A program made the position numbers and the translations under genes. Of a DNA stretch of 64,000 nt, positions 1 to 8,937 are shown one piece after another (positions within the stretch are counted from its first letter, which is position 1; each line of letters opens with the position of its first letter). The notes under the pieces were generated by a model. It made no database searches. It was not told where the DNA came from and saw nothing but the letters and a program-made list of their open reading frames with translations. The stretch is taken from assembly GCA_964547645.1 (NCBI GenBank), contig CAZJOM010000005.1, forward strand, positions 35,147 to 99,146, given 5' to 3'. The DNA comes from SZUA-430 sp964547645. GTDB lineage: Bacteria; Pseudomonadota; Alphaproteobacteria; Micropepsales; Micropepsaceae.

Positions 1-1752
1 GACTCTTGCGTGGTAGTCGTTCAGCCACTTCCGTTCGCCATCGGTCAGCATGTTCGATTCCACCAAGGCTAGGTCGATGGGCGCCAGGGTCAGCGTTTCG
101 AACTCCATCATCTTGCGGTCGCCGCCGACGTCCTTGGGTTCGGTGACGACAATGAGGTTTTCGATGCGGATGCCGTAGTGGCCGACCTTGTAGTAGCCGG
201 GCTCGTTCGAGACGATCATGCCGGGCTTCAGCGCCACGTTGATCATGCGCTTTGAGATGTTTTGCGGACCTTCGTGGACGCTCAAATAGCTACCGACGCC
301 GTGGCCGGTGCCGTGATCGTAGTCGAAGCCGCCTTCCCACAGCGACATCCGCGCCAGCGTGTCAAGTTGCACGCCGGTCGTGCCTTCGGGGAAGCGGGCG
401 CGGGCGAGGGCGATATGGCCTTTGAGCACGCGGGTGAAGCGGTCTTTCATCTCCGCGGTCGGCTCGCCCACGATGATCGTGCGGGTGACGTCGGTCGTGC
501 CGTCGAGATACTGACCGCCGGAATCGATTAAGTAGATTTCGCCGGACTTGATCTTGCGGTTGGACTTCTTCGTGACGCGGTAGTGCGGCAGCGCGCCGTT
601 CGGGCCGGCGCCGGAAATCGAGCCGAAGCTGAGGTCTTTGAGCGCGCCGGTCTCGGCGCGGAAATCTTCAAGCACGCGGCAGGCTTCGATTTCGTCGATG
701 TTGCCCTTCGGACCTTCTTTCGCGATCCAGGCCAGGAAGCGCGATAGTGCCGCGCCGTCGCGTTCGTGGGCGCGGCGCGTACCGTTCAGTTCGGTGGCAT
801 TCTTGCAGGCTTTCGGCAGAAGAACCGGATCTGCCGCGCGGACGATTTCGGCGCCGCCCGCTTTCAATTGGTCGAACAGCCACGCCGAGGCGGTGGCGGG
901 ATCGATCTGGATGCGCTTGCCCTTTTGCGCTTTCAGATGGCTTTCCAACTCCTCTTGCGCGCGGACGGTGACGCGGTTGCCGAGCCAGGCGTCGATACCG
1001 GGTGTGAACTTGCGGCGGTCGATGAAAAGTTCCACATGACCGTCGTTGTTCAGCATTGCAAAGGCATGCGGGAACGGCGTGTGGGGAACGTCGCTGCCGC
1101 GGATGTTGAGCAGCCAGGCGATCGACTCCGGCAAGGTCAGCATCGCGGCGTCGTTCTTGGAATCGCGCAGCGATTGAGCAATGCGTTCGCGCTTCGACTC
1201 GGATGTTTCGCCGGCGTACTCCAGCGGCTGCGGCGTGACGGCGCCGAGCGGTGCGGCAGGCTGGTCGTCCCAGGTCGCATCGAGCGGATTGTCGCCGCAG
1301 GCGACCAACGTTCCGCCGGCTTTGGCTGCGGCCACGCGCAGCGCGTCGACGGCTGAGGCAGAGTGAAGCCAAGGGTCGTAAGCGAGCTTGGCGCCTTTTG
1401 GCAGATTGGTCTCGATCCAGTCGGGCGGGGGCTCATCCACCAGTGAGCGGTACTCGAAGGCGGTGCCGTCGACTTGTTCGGCGGTTTGTACGGTGTAGCG
1501 CCCGTCGGTGAAGATCGCGGCCTTGTCCATCAAGACGACGGCAGCGCCGGCGGAACCGGTGAAGCCGGTCAGATAGGCAAGCCGGTCGGAACGGGCGGGG
1601 ACATATTCGCCCTGATACTCGTCGGCGCGCGGAACGATGAAACCATCGAGGCCTCGGCGCTTGAGTTCGGCGCGCAGGGCCGCGAGGCGGGGCGGGCCTT
1701 GGGTCGGGCTGGTGGTTTCGGCGAAGGATTGGAACTTGGTTTGGTGCAGCAT
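1..1752 (-). CDS. Xaa-Pro aminopeptidase (aminopeptidase P, M24), 3' end outside window
   Basis: This is a metallopeptidase of the M24 pita-bread family, which removes the N-terminal residue from peptides with proline in second position. The reading frame was read by hand from an ATG at 1752 and stays open to base 1, giving 584 residues; relatives are about 600, so only a short tail is missing. The metal-binding landmarks appear in order: DSGGQYLDGTTDVTRT, HGTGHGVGSYLSVHEGP, SNEPGYY and IRIENL, which carry the two Asp, the His and the two Glu ligands. The N-terminal half holds the creatinase-type domains (GFIVPRADEYQGEY). The start lies 9 bp beyond the stop of the GlxA-type gene on the same strand, so the two may be cotranscribed. 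Confidence 0.93.
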   Translation of the reverse strand, partial: MLHQTKFQSFAETTSPTQGPPRLAALRAELKRRGLDGFIVPRADEYQGEYVPARSDRLAYLTGFTGSAGAAVVLMDKAAIFTDGRYTVQTAEQVDGTAFEYRSLVDEPPPDWIETNLPKGAKLAYDPWLHSASAVDALRVAAAKAGGTLVACGDNPLDATWDDQPAAPLGAVTPQPLEYAGETSESKRERIAQSLRDSKNDAAMLTLPESIAWLLNIRGSDVPHTPFPHAFAMLNNDGHVELFIDRRKFTPGIDAWLGNRVTVRAQEELESHLKAQKGKRIQIDPATASAWLFDQLKAGGAEIVRAADPVLLPKACKNATELNGTRRAHERDGAALSRFLAWIAKEGPKGNIDEIEACRVLEDFRAETGALKDLSFGSISGAGPNGALPHYRVTKKSNRKIKSGEIYLIDSGGQYLDGTTDVTRTIIVGEPTAEMKDRFTRVLKGHIALARARFPEGTTGVQLDTLARMSLWEGGFDYDHGTGHGVGSYLSVHEGPQNISKRMINVALKPGMIVSNEPGYYKVGHYGIRIENLIVVTEPKDVGGDRKMMEFETLTLAPIDLALVESNMLTDGERKWLNDYHARV

Positions 1753-1761
1753 GGGCGGAAC

Positions 1762-2757
1762 CTATTCGGCTGCGGTGCGGGTCTCAAGGGCGGCGACATG
1801 AATTTGACGGTAGGCCGCGGGGGTCACGCCGAATCTGCGGGCGAAGGCGCGGATTAGATGGTCGGCGCCGGAGAAGCCGGCCCGAGCCGCGACCTGGGAG
1901 AGGTCGAGATTTGCCTCGTCCAGCCAACGGCGTGCTGCGTCCAGGCGGATCGACTCGACGAACTTCGCTGGTGAGACGTTCAATTCGTCCTGCATGTGGC
2001 GGTGGAACGAGCGGGGGCTCATCGCGGCACGGGCGGCCAGCGTTTCGACATCGAGGCGCTTTGTCAGGTTGGCTTCGACCCAACCGGCCAGATCGGCGAG
2101 CTTGTCATGCTTCACGTGTTGAGCGTTCAAGGCTGCCGAGAACTGCGTTTGATGGCCCGGGCGGCGCATGTAGACGATGAGTCGGCGGGCGATCTCCATG
2201 GCGAGGTCGCGATTGTAGTCTTCCTCCACGATAGCGAGGGCCATGTCGATGCCGGTGGTGACGCCGGCGGAGGTCCAGCACTTGCCGTCGGTGACATAGA
2301 TCGATTCCGCATCGACTTTGATGTCGGGGAAGGCGTGTTGCAGGTCGGCGGTCGAACTCCAATGAGTGGCGGCGCTGCGGCCCTTCAGAATGCCGGTCGA
2401 GGCGAGCAAGAACGCACCGGAGCACACGGAGCAAGCCCGTTTGCTTGCGCGCGCGGCGTCGTTGATCCAGCGCATCAGGACCTTGTCACGTAGCGCGGCG
2501 CGGAGCGGTTCTTCCTCGCCGCCGGGGCATATCAGCGTATCCACGGTCTTCGCCGGCACGCTTCGCAAGCTGTCGGCGTGGAATGCGAAACCGGCCGAGG
2601 TCGCTACGGGGCCGGACGCCGTTGCAACGAATTTGATGCGGTAGGCTTCGCGGCCGAGCGATTGGTTCGCGCTACCGAAGACTTGCGCGGGCCCGGCGGC
2701 ATCGAGCGATTGCAGGCCGGGGTAGATCGGGATGGCGACAATGTGCGGCTTTTGCAT
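1762..2757 (-). CDS. GlxA-family transcriptional regulator (DJ-1/PfpI domain plus AraC-type HTH)
   Basis: The protein has about 331 residues. An N-terminal DJ-1/PfpI-like domain (about 1-190) contains CPGGEEEPL and the elbow region CSVCSGAFLLA. A C-terminal AraC/XylS helix-turn-helix pair (about 220-320) contains MSPRSFHRHMQDELNVSP and DLSQVAARAGFSGADHLIRA. Such proteins are cytoplasmic DNA-binding regulators in which the DJ-1 domain probably senses a ligand. I chose the ATG at 2757 (MQKPHIVAI) because AAAGG lies 8 bp upstream and it leaves 90 bp for a divergent promoter; an in-frame ATG at 2805 is the alternative. It is divergent from two further DJ-1 genes, which are its most likely targets. 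Confidence 0.9.
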   Translation of the reverse strand: MQKPHIVAIPIYPGLQSLDAAGPAQVFGSANQSLGREAYRIKFVATASGPVATSAGFAFHADSLRSVPAKTVDTLICPGGEEEPLRAALRDKVLMRWINDAARASKRACSVCSGAFLLASTGILKGRSAATHWSSTADLQHAFPDIKVDAESIYVTDGKCWTSAGVTTGIDMALAIVEEDYNRDLAMEIARRLIVYMRRPGHQTQFSAALNAQHVKHDKLADLAGWVEANLTKRLDVETLAARAAMSPRSFHRHMQDELNVSPAKFVESIRLDAARRWLDEANLDLSQVAARAGFSGADHLIRAFARRFGVTPAAYRQIHVAALETRTAAE

Positions 2758-2847
2758 TCTCAACGCCTTTGGCAGAAAAGATCGATTGTTTGTCATTTGT
2801 GCCATACCGAGCGCGTGTTAGCAATCGGTCGATCGAAGGAGGCTCAC

Positions 2848-3540
2848 ATGACTTTCCACGTTGGTTTTCTGCTCTACCCGCATTTGACGCAGTTGGACCT
2901 CACGGGTCCGGCGCAGTTTCTCGCGCGTGCGCCCGGCGCTCAGGCGCACTACATCTGGAAGACGCTGGCGCCGGTGCCATCGGACGCGGGGTTGTCGCTG
3001 ATGCCGACAACGACCTTCAAGGATTGCCCGCAGCTCGACCTGATTTGCGTGCCGGGCGGGGCGGGCCAGGTTGCGTTGATGACTGATGCGGAGACGCTTT
3101 CGTTTCTCAGCAAGCAGGCGGAGAAGGCGAAATATGTGACGTCGGTGTGCACCGGCTCGCTGGTGCTCGGTGCGGCGGGGTTGCTCAAGGGCTACAAGTC
3201 GGCGTGTCACTGGGCATGGCGCGACTTTCTGCCGGCGTTTGGCGCGATACCAGTCAACGCGCGCGTCGTGAAGGATCGCAACCGGATCTCGGGCGGCGGG
3301 GTGACGGCGGGCATCGACTTTGCGCTCACCGTGATCGCGGAAGAGTGGGGCGAGGACGTGGCGAAGCAGATGCAGCTTGGCTTCGAGTACGATCCGCAGC
3401 CGCCGTTCAATTGCGGTTCGCCCGAGCGTGCGGGGCCGGAGCGCGTCGCGTTCGCGAAGAAGGCTTTCGAAGGTCTGCTGACAGAACGCGAGATCGTCAA
3501 TGCGCAAGCCGCAGCGCGACTGAGAGAGGGCGTGTCATGA
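2848..3540 (+). CDS. DJ-1/PfpI family protein, isonitrile hydratase-like
   Basis: This 230-residue cytoplasmic protein matches the length and opening pattern of Pseudomonas isonitrile hydratase (FLLYPHLTQLDLTGPAQ). That enzyme hydrates isonitriles to N-substituted formamides. The nucleophile elbow VTSVCTGSLVLGAAGLL carries the conserved cysteine, and an acidic partner should lie near the N-terminus (QLDLTGP). The ATG at 2848 has a strong GAAGGAGG ribosome site. The stop overlaps the next start as ATGA, so translation is probably coupled. The substrate is not certain: membership of the DJ-1 family is clear, isonitrile hydratase activity is inferred from similarity. Confidence 0.88.
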   Translation: MTFHVGFLLYPHLTQLDLTGPAQFLARAPGAQAHYIWKTLAPVPSDAGLSLMPTTTFKDCPQLDLICVPGGAGQVALMTDAETLSFLSKQAEKAKYVTSVCTGSLVLGAAGLLKGYKSACHWAWRDFLPAFGAIPVNARVVKDRNRISGGGVTAGIDFALTVIAEEWGEDVAKQMQLGFEYDPQPPFNCGSPERAGPERVAFAKKAFEGLLTEREIVNAQAAARLREGVS

Positions 3541-4679
3541 GCGTCGCGTTTCACCTTTTGCGCTTTGGCGTCTTGGTTGTCTTCGGTCTGGCGTTGTTGT
3601 TCGTCGCGGGCGTGTTCGCGTTAATCCCGGCTGAGCGTCAGGCGACTGCGGCGCCTGTCGTGATCAGCGCTGCAGAAGCTGCGGCGACGCTAGAGGCGAT
3701 GAAGCCGCCGAAGCGGGCGCGTCCGGTTGTTGCCGTTGTCGGCGCGAATAACGGGACGGAGACGACGGACTATCTTGTTCCCTATGGCGTGCTGAAGCGC
3801 TCCGGCGTTGCCGATGTGGTTGCGTTGGGCACGAAGGGTGGACCGGTGAGACTCATGCCGGCCCTGACGATTGTTCCGGATGCCACGACGGCTGAGTTCG
3901 TGGTGCGTTATCCAGATGGCGCGGACTATGTGGTCGTGCCGGCGCTGCATGACCCGACGGACGCGGACGTGCGCGCGTTCATTCGGGCGCAGGCGGCGCT
4001 GGGCGCGACGATCGTTAGCATTTGCGACGGAACGCTGGTGATGGCGAATGCCGGGCTGCTCGACGGTCATCGCGCGACGGGGCATTGGTTCAAGATCGAT
4101 GATGTGGCGCAGGCGCATCCGACGATGGAGCGCGTACGCGACCGGCGGTACGTCGCAGATCGCGGTATTGTCACGACGACCGGTATCAGTGCCTCGGTTC
4201 CGGTGTCGCTTGCACTCGTCGAGGCGATTGCCGGACGCGGGCGTGCGGCGGCACTGGCGCAGGAGATCGGTGCGCGCGGATGGAGCGCCGAACACGACAG
4301 CGGCGCGTTTCACCTTATCCGCGGCGATGTTTGGATGGTGCTCGGCAATCTGGTGGCGGGCTTGGTCGATGGCGAGACGATCGGTGTGCGCGTGAGCGAG
4401 GGTGTGGACGTGATTGCGGCGGCGTTGATGGCGGATACCTACAGCCGCACGTTTCGCTCGCGCGCGGTTGTGCTTGGGTCGCAGCCGGTTCGCACAGCTG
4501 AGGGATTGCAGCTTCTACCAGACGCCAGCGGTGCGGATGTCACCGTCGACTTGCCCAATGGACCACCCGCGCACGCGCTCGATCTGGCGCTGGCCGGCAT
4601 CAAGGCGCGCTACGGCGATGCGACGGCGGCGTTCGTGCGGGTGCAGCTCGAAGATCGCGGGCACACGACCGGCGGTTAG
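3537..4679 (+). CDS. Membrane-anchored DJ-1/PfpI domain protein
   Basis: A 380-residue protein that begins with one hydrophobic segment (about residues 5-30, LLRFGVLVVFGLALLFVAGV), probably a signal anchor. A DJ-1/PfpI domain follows, with VSICDGTLVMANAGLL as the nucleophile elbow and GHWFKIDDVAQAHP after it. The C-terminal part (about 270-380) resembles nothing I recognise and may be a second degenerate copy. Its start overlaps the stop of the preceding DJ-1 gene by 4 bp. If the N-terminus is an inner-membrane anchor, the domain would face the periplasm. Its biochemical role is unknown. Confidence 0.82.
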   Translation: MSVAFHLLRFGVLVVFGLALLFVAGVFALIPAERQATAAPVVISAAEAAATLEAMKPPKRARPVVAVVGANNGTETTDYLVPYGVLKRSGVADVVALGTKGGPVRLMPALTIVPDATTAEFVVRYPDGADYVVVPALHDPTDADVRAFIRAQAALGATIVSICDGTLVMANAGLLDGHRATGHWFKIDDVAQAHPTMERVRDRRYVADRGIVTTTGISASVPVSLALVEAIAGRGRAAALAQEIGARGWSAEHDSGAFHLIRGDVWMVLGNLVAGLVDGETIGVRVSEGVDVIAAALMADTYSRTFRSRAVVLGSQPVRTAEGLQLLPDASGADVTVDLPNGPPAHALDLALAGIKARYGDATAAFVRVQLEDRGHTTGG

Positions 4680-5527
4680 TGCGGGCGTTCGAGAATTAGT
4701 GTCACCCAGCCTTCGAGCGCGCTGCGGCGAAGGACGCGGAGGCCTTGCGTGCGGGCCATGCTGGCGATGGCGTTGGCTTGTTCGTCGAGGAGGCCGGAGA
4801 GGATCGCGTTGCCGCCGGGGCTCAGGTTCTTCTTGATGCCGGGCATCAGTCTCATCAGCGGGCCAGCGAGGATGTTCGCGAAGATCAGGTCGTAGGGCGC
4901 GTGCGCTGCGATCAGCGGGGTGCGGAAGCCGTTGGCGGTTGTGATGCGCATGTGCGGTGCGGCGCGGTTTAGGCGCGCGTTCTCGATCGATTTGGCAGTG
5001 GCGAGCGGGTCGATGTCTGTGGCGACCACCGGTCGGTGCGTCAGCCTCGCGAAGGCCATGCCGAGGACGCCGGTGCCGCAGCCGAGGTCGAGGGCGTTCT
5101 TGAACGTTCGGCGTTTGGCGAGGTGTTCGAACGCCAAGAGGCAGCCGCGCGTGGTGCCGTGGTGGCCGGTGCCGAAGGCGTAGGAGGCTTCTATCTTTAG
5201 GCCGATCGCGTTGGCGGGCACATCACCGGACGAGTGGTCGCCGTAGATGAAGAAGCGCCCGGTCTTGACCGGCGGCAGGCCTTCGAGGGCGCGGGCGACC
5301 CAGTTCTCGTCTTCAATTGGGATCACACGCATCGGTACGCCGAAGCGTTGCGCGAGGTCGGCTTCAGAAGGCTCGTCGGTGAAGAAGGCTTCGACTTCCC
5401 ATAAGCCCCGTTCGCCGAGTTCGAAGGCGGAGACGACGGGCGTGGGGTCGAGCGCTTCGAGGGCTTCGCTCAGGGTTTGCGCGTCGCGTTTGGAAACGAC
5501 GGCGCGGGCTTTCCAGCAGACGGGCAT
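4676..5527 (-). CDS. prmA: Ribosomal protein L11 methyltransferase
   Basis: PrmA uses S-adenosylmethionine to methylate ribosomal protein L11 in the cytoplasm. The 283-residue protein has the class I Rossmann motif ALDLGCGTGVLGMAFARL, the PrmA region SYAFGTGHHGTTRGCL, and the NILAGPLMRLMP segment with the catalytic-site Asn-Ile-Leu. A short N-terminal substrate-recognition domain precedes these. Length and motif order fit alphaproteobacterial PrmA. It lies 3 bp downstream of the UvrD-type helicase gene on the same strand, so they form one transcript. Its end overlaps the convergent DJ-1 gene by 4 bp. Confidence 0.95.
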   Translation of the reverse strand: MPVCWKARAVVSKRDAQTLSEALEALDPTPVVSAFELGERGLWEVEAFFTDEPSEADLAQRFGVPMRVIPIEDENWVARALEGLPPVKTGRFFIYGDHSSGDVPANAIGLKIEASYAFGTGHHGTTRGCLLAFEHLAKRRTFKNALDLGCGTGVLGMAFARLTHRPVVATDIDPLATAKSIENARLNRAAPHMRITTANGFRTPLIAAHAPYDLIFANILAGPLMRLMPGIKKNLSPGGNAILSGLLDEQANAIASMARTQGLRVLRRSALEGWVTLILERPH

Positions 5528-5530
5528 CTC

Positions 5531-7798
5531 TCAAGCTCTGGCGAGATAATTGGCGATGACGCGTTTCTCGCCCGCCTTGTCGAAGGCGACCGTCAGCTTG
5601 TTGCCGTCGATGGCGGTGACGCGGCCGTAGCCGAATTTTTGGTGGAACACGCGTTCACCGCGGCGATAGGTTTCGGCGGCGGGGTCGGAGGTGGCGACGA
5701 GTTCGGCGTGCGCTTCGATCGTGGGGCGTGAGCCAAAGACCTCGCCGCGCCGGGCCTGGGCGCGTTGCCAGCCGGGCGAGGAATAGCCGCTGTCGAAGGC
5801 CGGCGCAGTCGAGAGGTTCGAGTTGCCGTAGGGCAGGCCCGGATCGCTTTCAACGACGATCGCTTCGGGTGGCAGTTCGCCGATGAAGCGCGACGGCATC
5901 GCGCTTTGCCACATGCCGTGGACGCGGCGGTTGGCGGCGTAGGAAATCTTCGCGCGTTCGCGAGCGCGGGTGAGGCCGACGTAAGCAAGGCGGCGTTCTT
6001 CTTCGAGGCCTTGCAGGCCGTTCTCGTCGAGTGTGCGTTGGCTGGGAAATAGGCCTTCTTCCCAACCGGGGAGATAGACGGTTGGGAACTCGAGGCCCTT
6101 CGCGCCGTGCAACGTCATGATCGTGACCTTGTCGGTCGAGTCCGACTGTTCGATTTCCATGACAAGCGAGACGTGTTCGAGGAAGCCTTCGAGGTTTTCG
6201 AACTCTTCCATCGAGCGAACGAGTTCTTTCAAGTTCTCAAGCCGGCCGGGTGCTTCGGGCGAGCGGTCGGTCTGCCACATGGCGGTGTAACCGCTTTCGT
6301 CGAGCACCATTTCGGCGAGTTCGATGTGGCTGAGCGCGGTTGCCTGGTCGCTCCAGCGCGTGAAGCTTTGCGTGAGGTCGCGCAAGGCTGAGCGCGTACG
6401 TGCGGGGAGTTCGTCGGTATCGCCCAACGCTTTTGCGGCGGCGAGCAACGGCGTCTTCATCGCGCGCGCCATCTTGTGCACGGCTTGCAGCGCTGCGTCA
6501 CCGAGGCCGCGCTTCGGCTTGTTGAAGATGCGCTCGAAGGCGAGGTCGTCGTCGGGTTGAACGACGACGCGCAGGTAGGCAAGGGCGTCGCGGATTTCTT
6601 GACGCTCATAGAAGCGTGGGCCGCCGACAACGCGGTAGGGAATGCCGAGCTGCACGAAGCGTTCTTCGAACGAGCGCATCTGGAACGAGGCGCGGACGAG
6701 TATCGCGATGTCGCTGAGCTTTTGCCGGTTGCGCGCGACTTGTTCGATGTCGTCGGCGATCAGGCGGGCTTCCTCTTCGGCGTCCCAGACGCCGCGCACG
6801 GAGACACGCTCCCCTTCGCCGAGGTCGGTCCAGAGCGTCTTGCCAAGGCGGCTCTTGTTCGAAGCGATGAGGCCGGAGGCGGCGGCCAAGATGTGCGGGG
6901 TCGAGCGGTAGTTGCGTTCCAGGCGGATGATCTTCGCGCCGGGGAAGTCACGTTCGAAGCGTAGGATGTTGTCAACCTCTGCGCCGCGCCAGCCGTAGAT
7001 CGACTGGTCGTCATCGCCGACGCAGCAGATGTTGCGCCGCTCACCTGCGAGGAGCCGGAGCCAGAGATATTGCGCAACGTTCGTGTCCTGATACTCATCC
7101 ACGAGGATGTAGGCGAAGCGGTTGCGGTACTCCTCCAGCACTTCCGGGTGCGTCTTCAGGATCGTGATAACGTCGAGCAGCAGGTCGCCGAAGTCAACGG
7201 CGTTGAGTGCCTTCAAGCGTTGCTGGTAGGCCTCATAGAGTTCGGCGCCCTTGCCGTTGCCGTAGGCGAAGCTTTCGCCTGCCGGCACGTCCTTCGGCGT
7301 CATCGCGCGGTTCTTCCAGCTGTCGATCAGCGAGGCGAGATGGCGCGCGGGCCAACGCTTGTCGTCGATGCGCGCGGCTTCGATCACCTGCTTCATCAGG
7401 CGCAGCTGATCGTCGTCGTCGAGGATCGAGAAGTTCGATTTGAGGCCGACGAGTTCGGCGTGGCGGCGCAGGATCTTCGCGCCGATCGAGTGGAAGGTGC
7501 CGAGCCAGGGCATGCCTTCGACCATGCCGCCGATGATCTGGCCGGTGCGGTGGATCATCTCGCGCGCGGCTTTGTTCGTGAAGGTCACGGAGAGGATTTG
7601 GCTGGGCCAGGCGCGGCGCGAGGCGATGAGGTGCGCGAGGCGGGTGGTGAGCACGCGCGTCTTGCCGGTGCCGGCGCCGGCAAGCACGAGCACCGGCCCG
7701 TCGAGCGCCAACACGGCTTCGCGCTGGGCCTCATTGAGGCCGTGCAAATAGGGCGGTTCCGCGGACGCGGGCAGGTGGGCGGCCGATGTTTGGGTCAT
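5531..7798 (-). CDS. uvrD: UvrD/PcrA-type ATP-dependent 3'-5' DNA helicase
   Basis: A superfamily 1A helicase of 755 residues acting in nucleotide-excision and mismatch repair. It opens with the Q-motif region LNEAQREAVLALDGP and Walker A (AGAGTGKTRVL). Further landmarks are TFTNKAAREM (Ia), VDEYQDTN (II), GDDDQSIYGWRGA (III), LERNYRS (IV), TMHGAKGLEF-like TLHGAKGLEFPTVYLPG (V) and EEERRLAYVGLTRARE (VI). The C-terminal tail has a Tudor-like segment (RVFHQKFGYGRVTAIDGNKL), which in UvrD/PcrA contacts RNA polymerase. The ATG at 7798 follows a 142-bp divergent region shared with the metallo-hydrolase gene. Confidence 0.95.
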   Translation of the reverse strand: MTQTSAAHLPASAEPPYLHGLNEAQREAVLALDGPVLVLAGAGTGKTRVLTTRLAHLIASRRAWPSQILSVTFTNKAAREMIHRTGQIIGGMVEGMPWLGTFHSIGAKILRRHAELVGLKSNFSILDDDDQLRLMKQVIEAARIDDKRWPARHLASLIDSWKNRAMTPKDVPAGESFAYGNGKGAELYEAYQQRLKALNAVDFGDLLLDVITILKTHPEVLEEYRNRFAYILVDEYQDTNVAQYLWLRLLAGERRNICCVGDDDQSIYGWRGAEVDNILRFERDFPGAKIIRLERNYRSTPHILAAASGLIASNKSRLGKTLWTDLGEGERVSVRGVWDAEEEARLIADDIEQVARNRQKLSDIAILVRASFQMRSFEERFVQLGIPYRVVGGPRFYERQEIRDALAYLRVVVQPDDDLAFERIFNKPKRGLGDAALQAVHKMARAMKTPLLAAAKALGDTDELPARTRSALRDLTQSFTRWSDQATALSHIELAEMVLDESGYTAMWQTDRSPEAPGRLENLKELVRSMEEFENLEGFLEHVSLVMEIEQSDSTDKVTIMTLHGAKGLEFPTVYLPGWEEGLFPSQRTLDENGLQGLEEERRLAYVGLTRARERAKISYAANRRVHGMWQSAMPSRFIGELPPEAIVVESDPGLPYGNSNLSTAPAFDSGYSSPGWQRAQARRGEVFGSRPTIEAHAELVATSDPAAETYRRGERVFHQKFGYGRVTAIDGNKLTVAFDKAGEKRVIANYLARA

Positions 7799-7940
7799 GA
7801 TTCAGGGTGACAATAGGTGGGTTGGGCGGTGCGATGCCACCCCCTCGCTCAGCAGATTGTGAAGAAGTCGCAGCGGTTTGGACCGGGCGTATTTGCTGTT
7901 CTTGGCGATAAGTTCCGCTTGATCTAAGGAGAAGAAAAGC

Positions 7941-8933
7941 GTGCGAAATCTGTGGGCGGGCGTGGTTCTCGCACTGTCGTTTGGGCCCGCCTTGGCGGAG
8001 TCCGTGAGCGAAGGTCCGGCGGTGCGTGAGTTGGCGCCAGGCGTTCACTTGATTCCCGGGAGCTTCGTCCCTGACAGAGGGCCCGACGGAAACACCGTCG
8101 TTCTTGATGCGCCCGAAGGCCTTATCGTGGTGGATACGGGCCGGCACGTTTGGCACAGCGACAAGATACTGGCGTTTGCGAATGCGCAGAAGCAGCCGAT
8201 TCGCGTGATCGTGAACACGCATTGGCATCTCGATCATTCGAGCGGCAATGGGAGGCTGAAGCAGGTCTTTCCGGCGGCGCGTGTCTATACGACGAACGCC
8301 GTGGATCGAGTGTTGGCGCCAGGCGGCTTCTTGGCCCGCGAGTTGGAGTTGGAGAAGAAATACGCCAACGATCCGACGCTCAGCGCGACACAGCGAGAGG
8401 AGATTGCAATTTTCGTGAAGACGATGGAACAGCAGGACTTGTTGCGGCCGGATGTTGCGATCGCGAAGTCGGGACCGGTGTCCTTGGCAGGACGGGCGTT
8501 CGACGTCCGGGTGACGGACAAGGCGGTGACGGACGCGGACGTCTGGCTTTTGGACGCCGAAAGCGGCACGGCGGTGATCGGCGATTTGGTGACGTTGCCT
8601 GCGCCCTTTTTTGAGACGGCTTGTCCGCGCAAATGGGTTGCGGCGCTCGACGAAGTTTGGGCGAGCCCTTTCAAGCTCGCGGTTGCAGGGCATGGTGAGC
8701 CGATGACGCGCGAAGCGTTCAATACTTATCGCGTTGCCTTTGGTGCGTTCGTCGACTGCGTGATGCACTCGGCGAAGGCGCCGCAGGCGTGTGCTGCGGC
8801 TTGGGCCACGGGGATCGATGGTTTGCTTGGTGGCAAGGACGATCAGCGAAAGCGGGCAATCGCCATGTCCGAATACTACGTGAAGATGTTGCGCAAGAAC
8901 GGCGGTAAGAGCAAAGACTGTCTTGCCGAGTGA
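7941..8933 (+). CDS. Exported MBL-fold metallo-hydrolase
   Basis: The 330-residue protein begins with a cleavable signal peptide ending near PALAES (about residues 1-20), so it is periplasmic. The metallo-beta-lactamase-fold zinc motif is NTHWHLDHSSGNG, an HxHxDH signature, with a later metal-ligand region around AVIGDLVTLPAP and AGHGEPM. The start is GTG at 7941 behind AAGGAGAAG. The family ranges from lactamases to quinoprotein-relay hydrolases (SoxH-like), and nothing in the sequence settles the substrate. It is convergent with the CoA-transferase gene only 4 bp downstream. Confidence 0.88.
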   Translation: MRNLWAGVVLALSFGPALAESVSEGPAVRELAPGVHLIPGSFVPDRGPDGNTVVLDAPEGLIVVDTGRHVWHSDKILAFANAQKQPIRVIVNTHWHLDHSSGNGRLKQVFPAARVYTTNAVDRVLAPGGFLARELELEKKYANDPTLSATQREEIAIFVKTMEQQDLLRPDVAIAKSGPVSLAGRAFDVRVTDKAVTDADVWLLDAESGTAVIGDLVTLPAPFFETACPRKWVAALDEVWASPFKLAVAGHGEPMTREAFNTYRVAFGAFVDCVMHSAKAPQACAAAWATGIDGLLGGKDDQRKRAIAMSEYYVKMLRKNGGKSKDCLAE

Positions 8934-8937
8934 GCGC

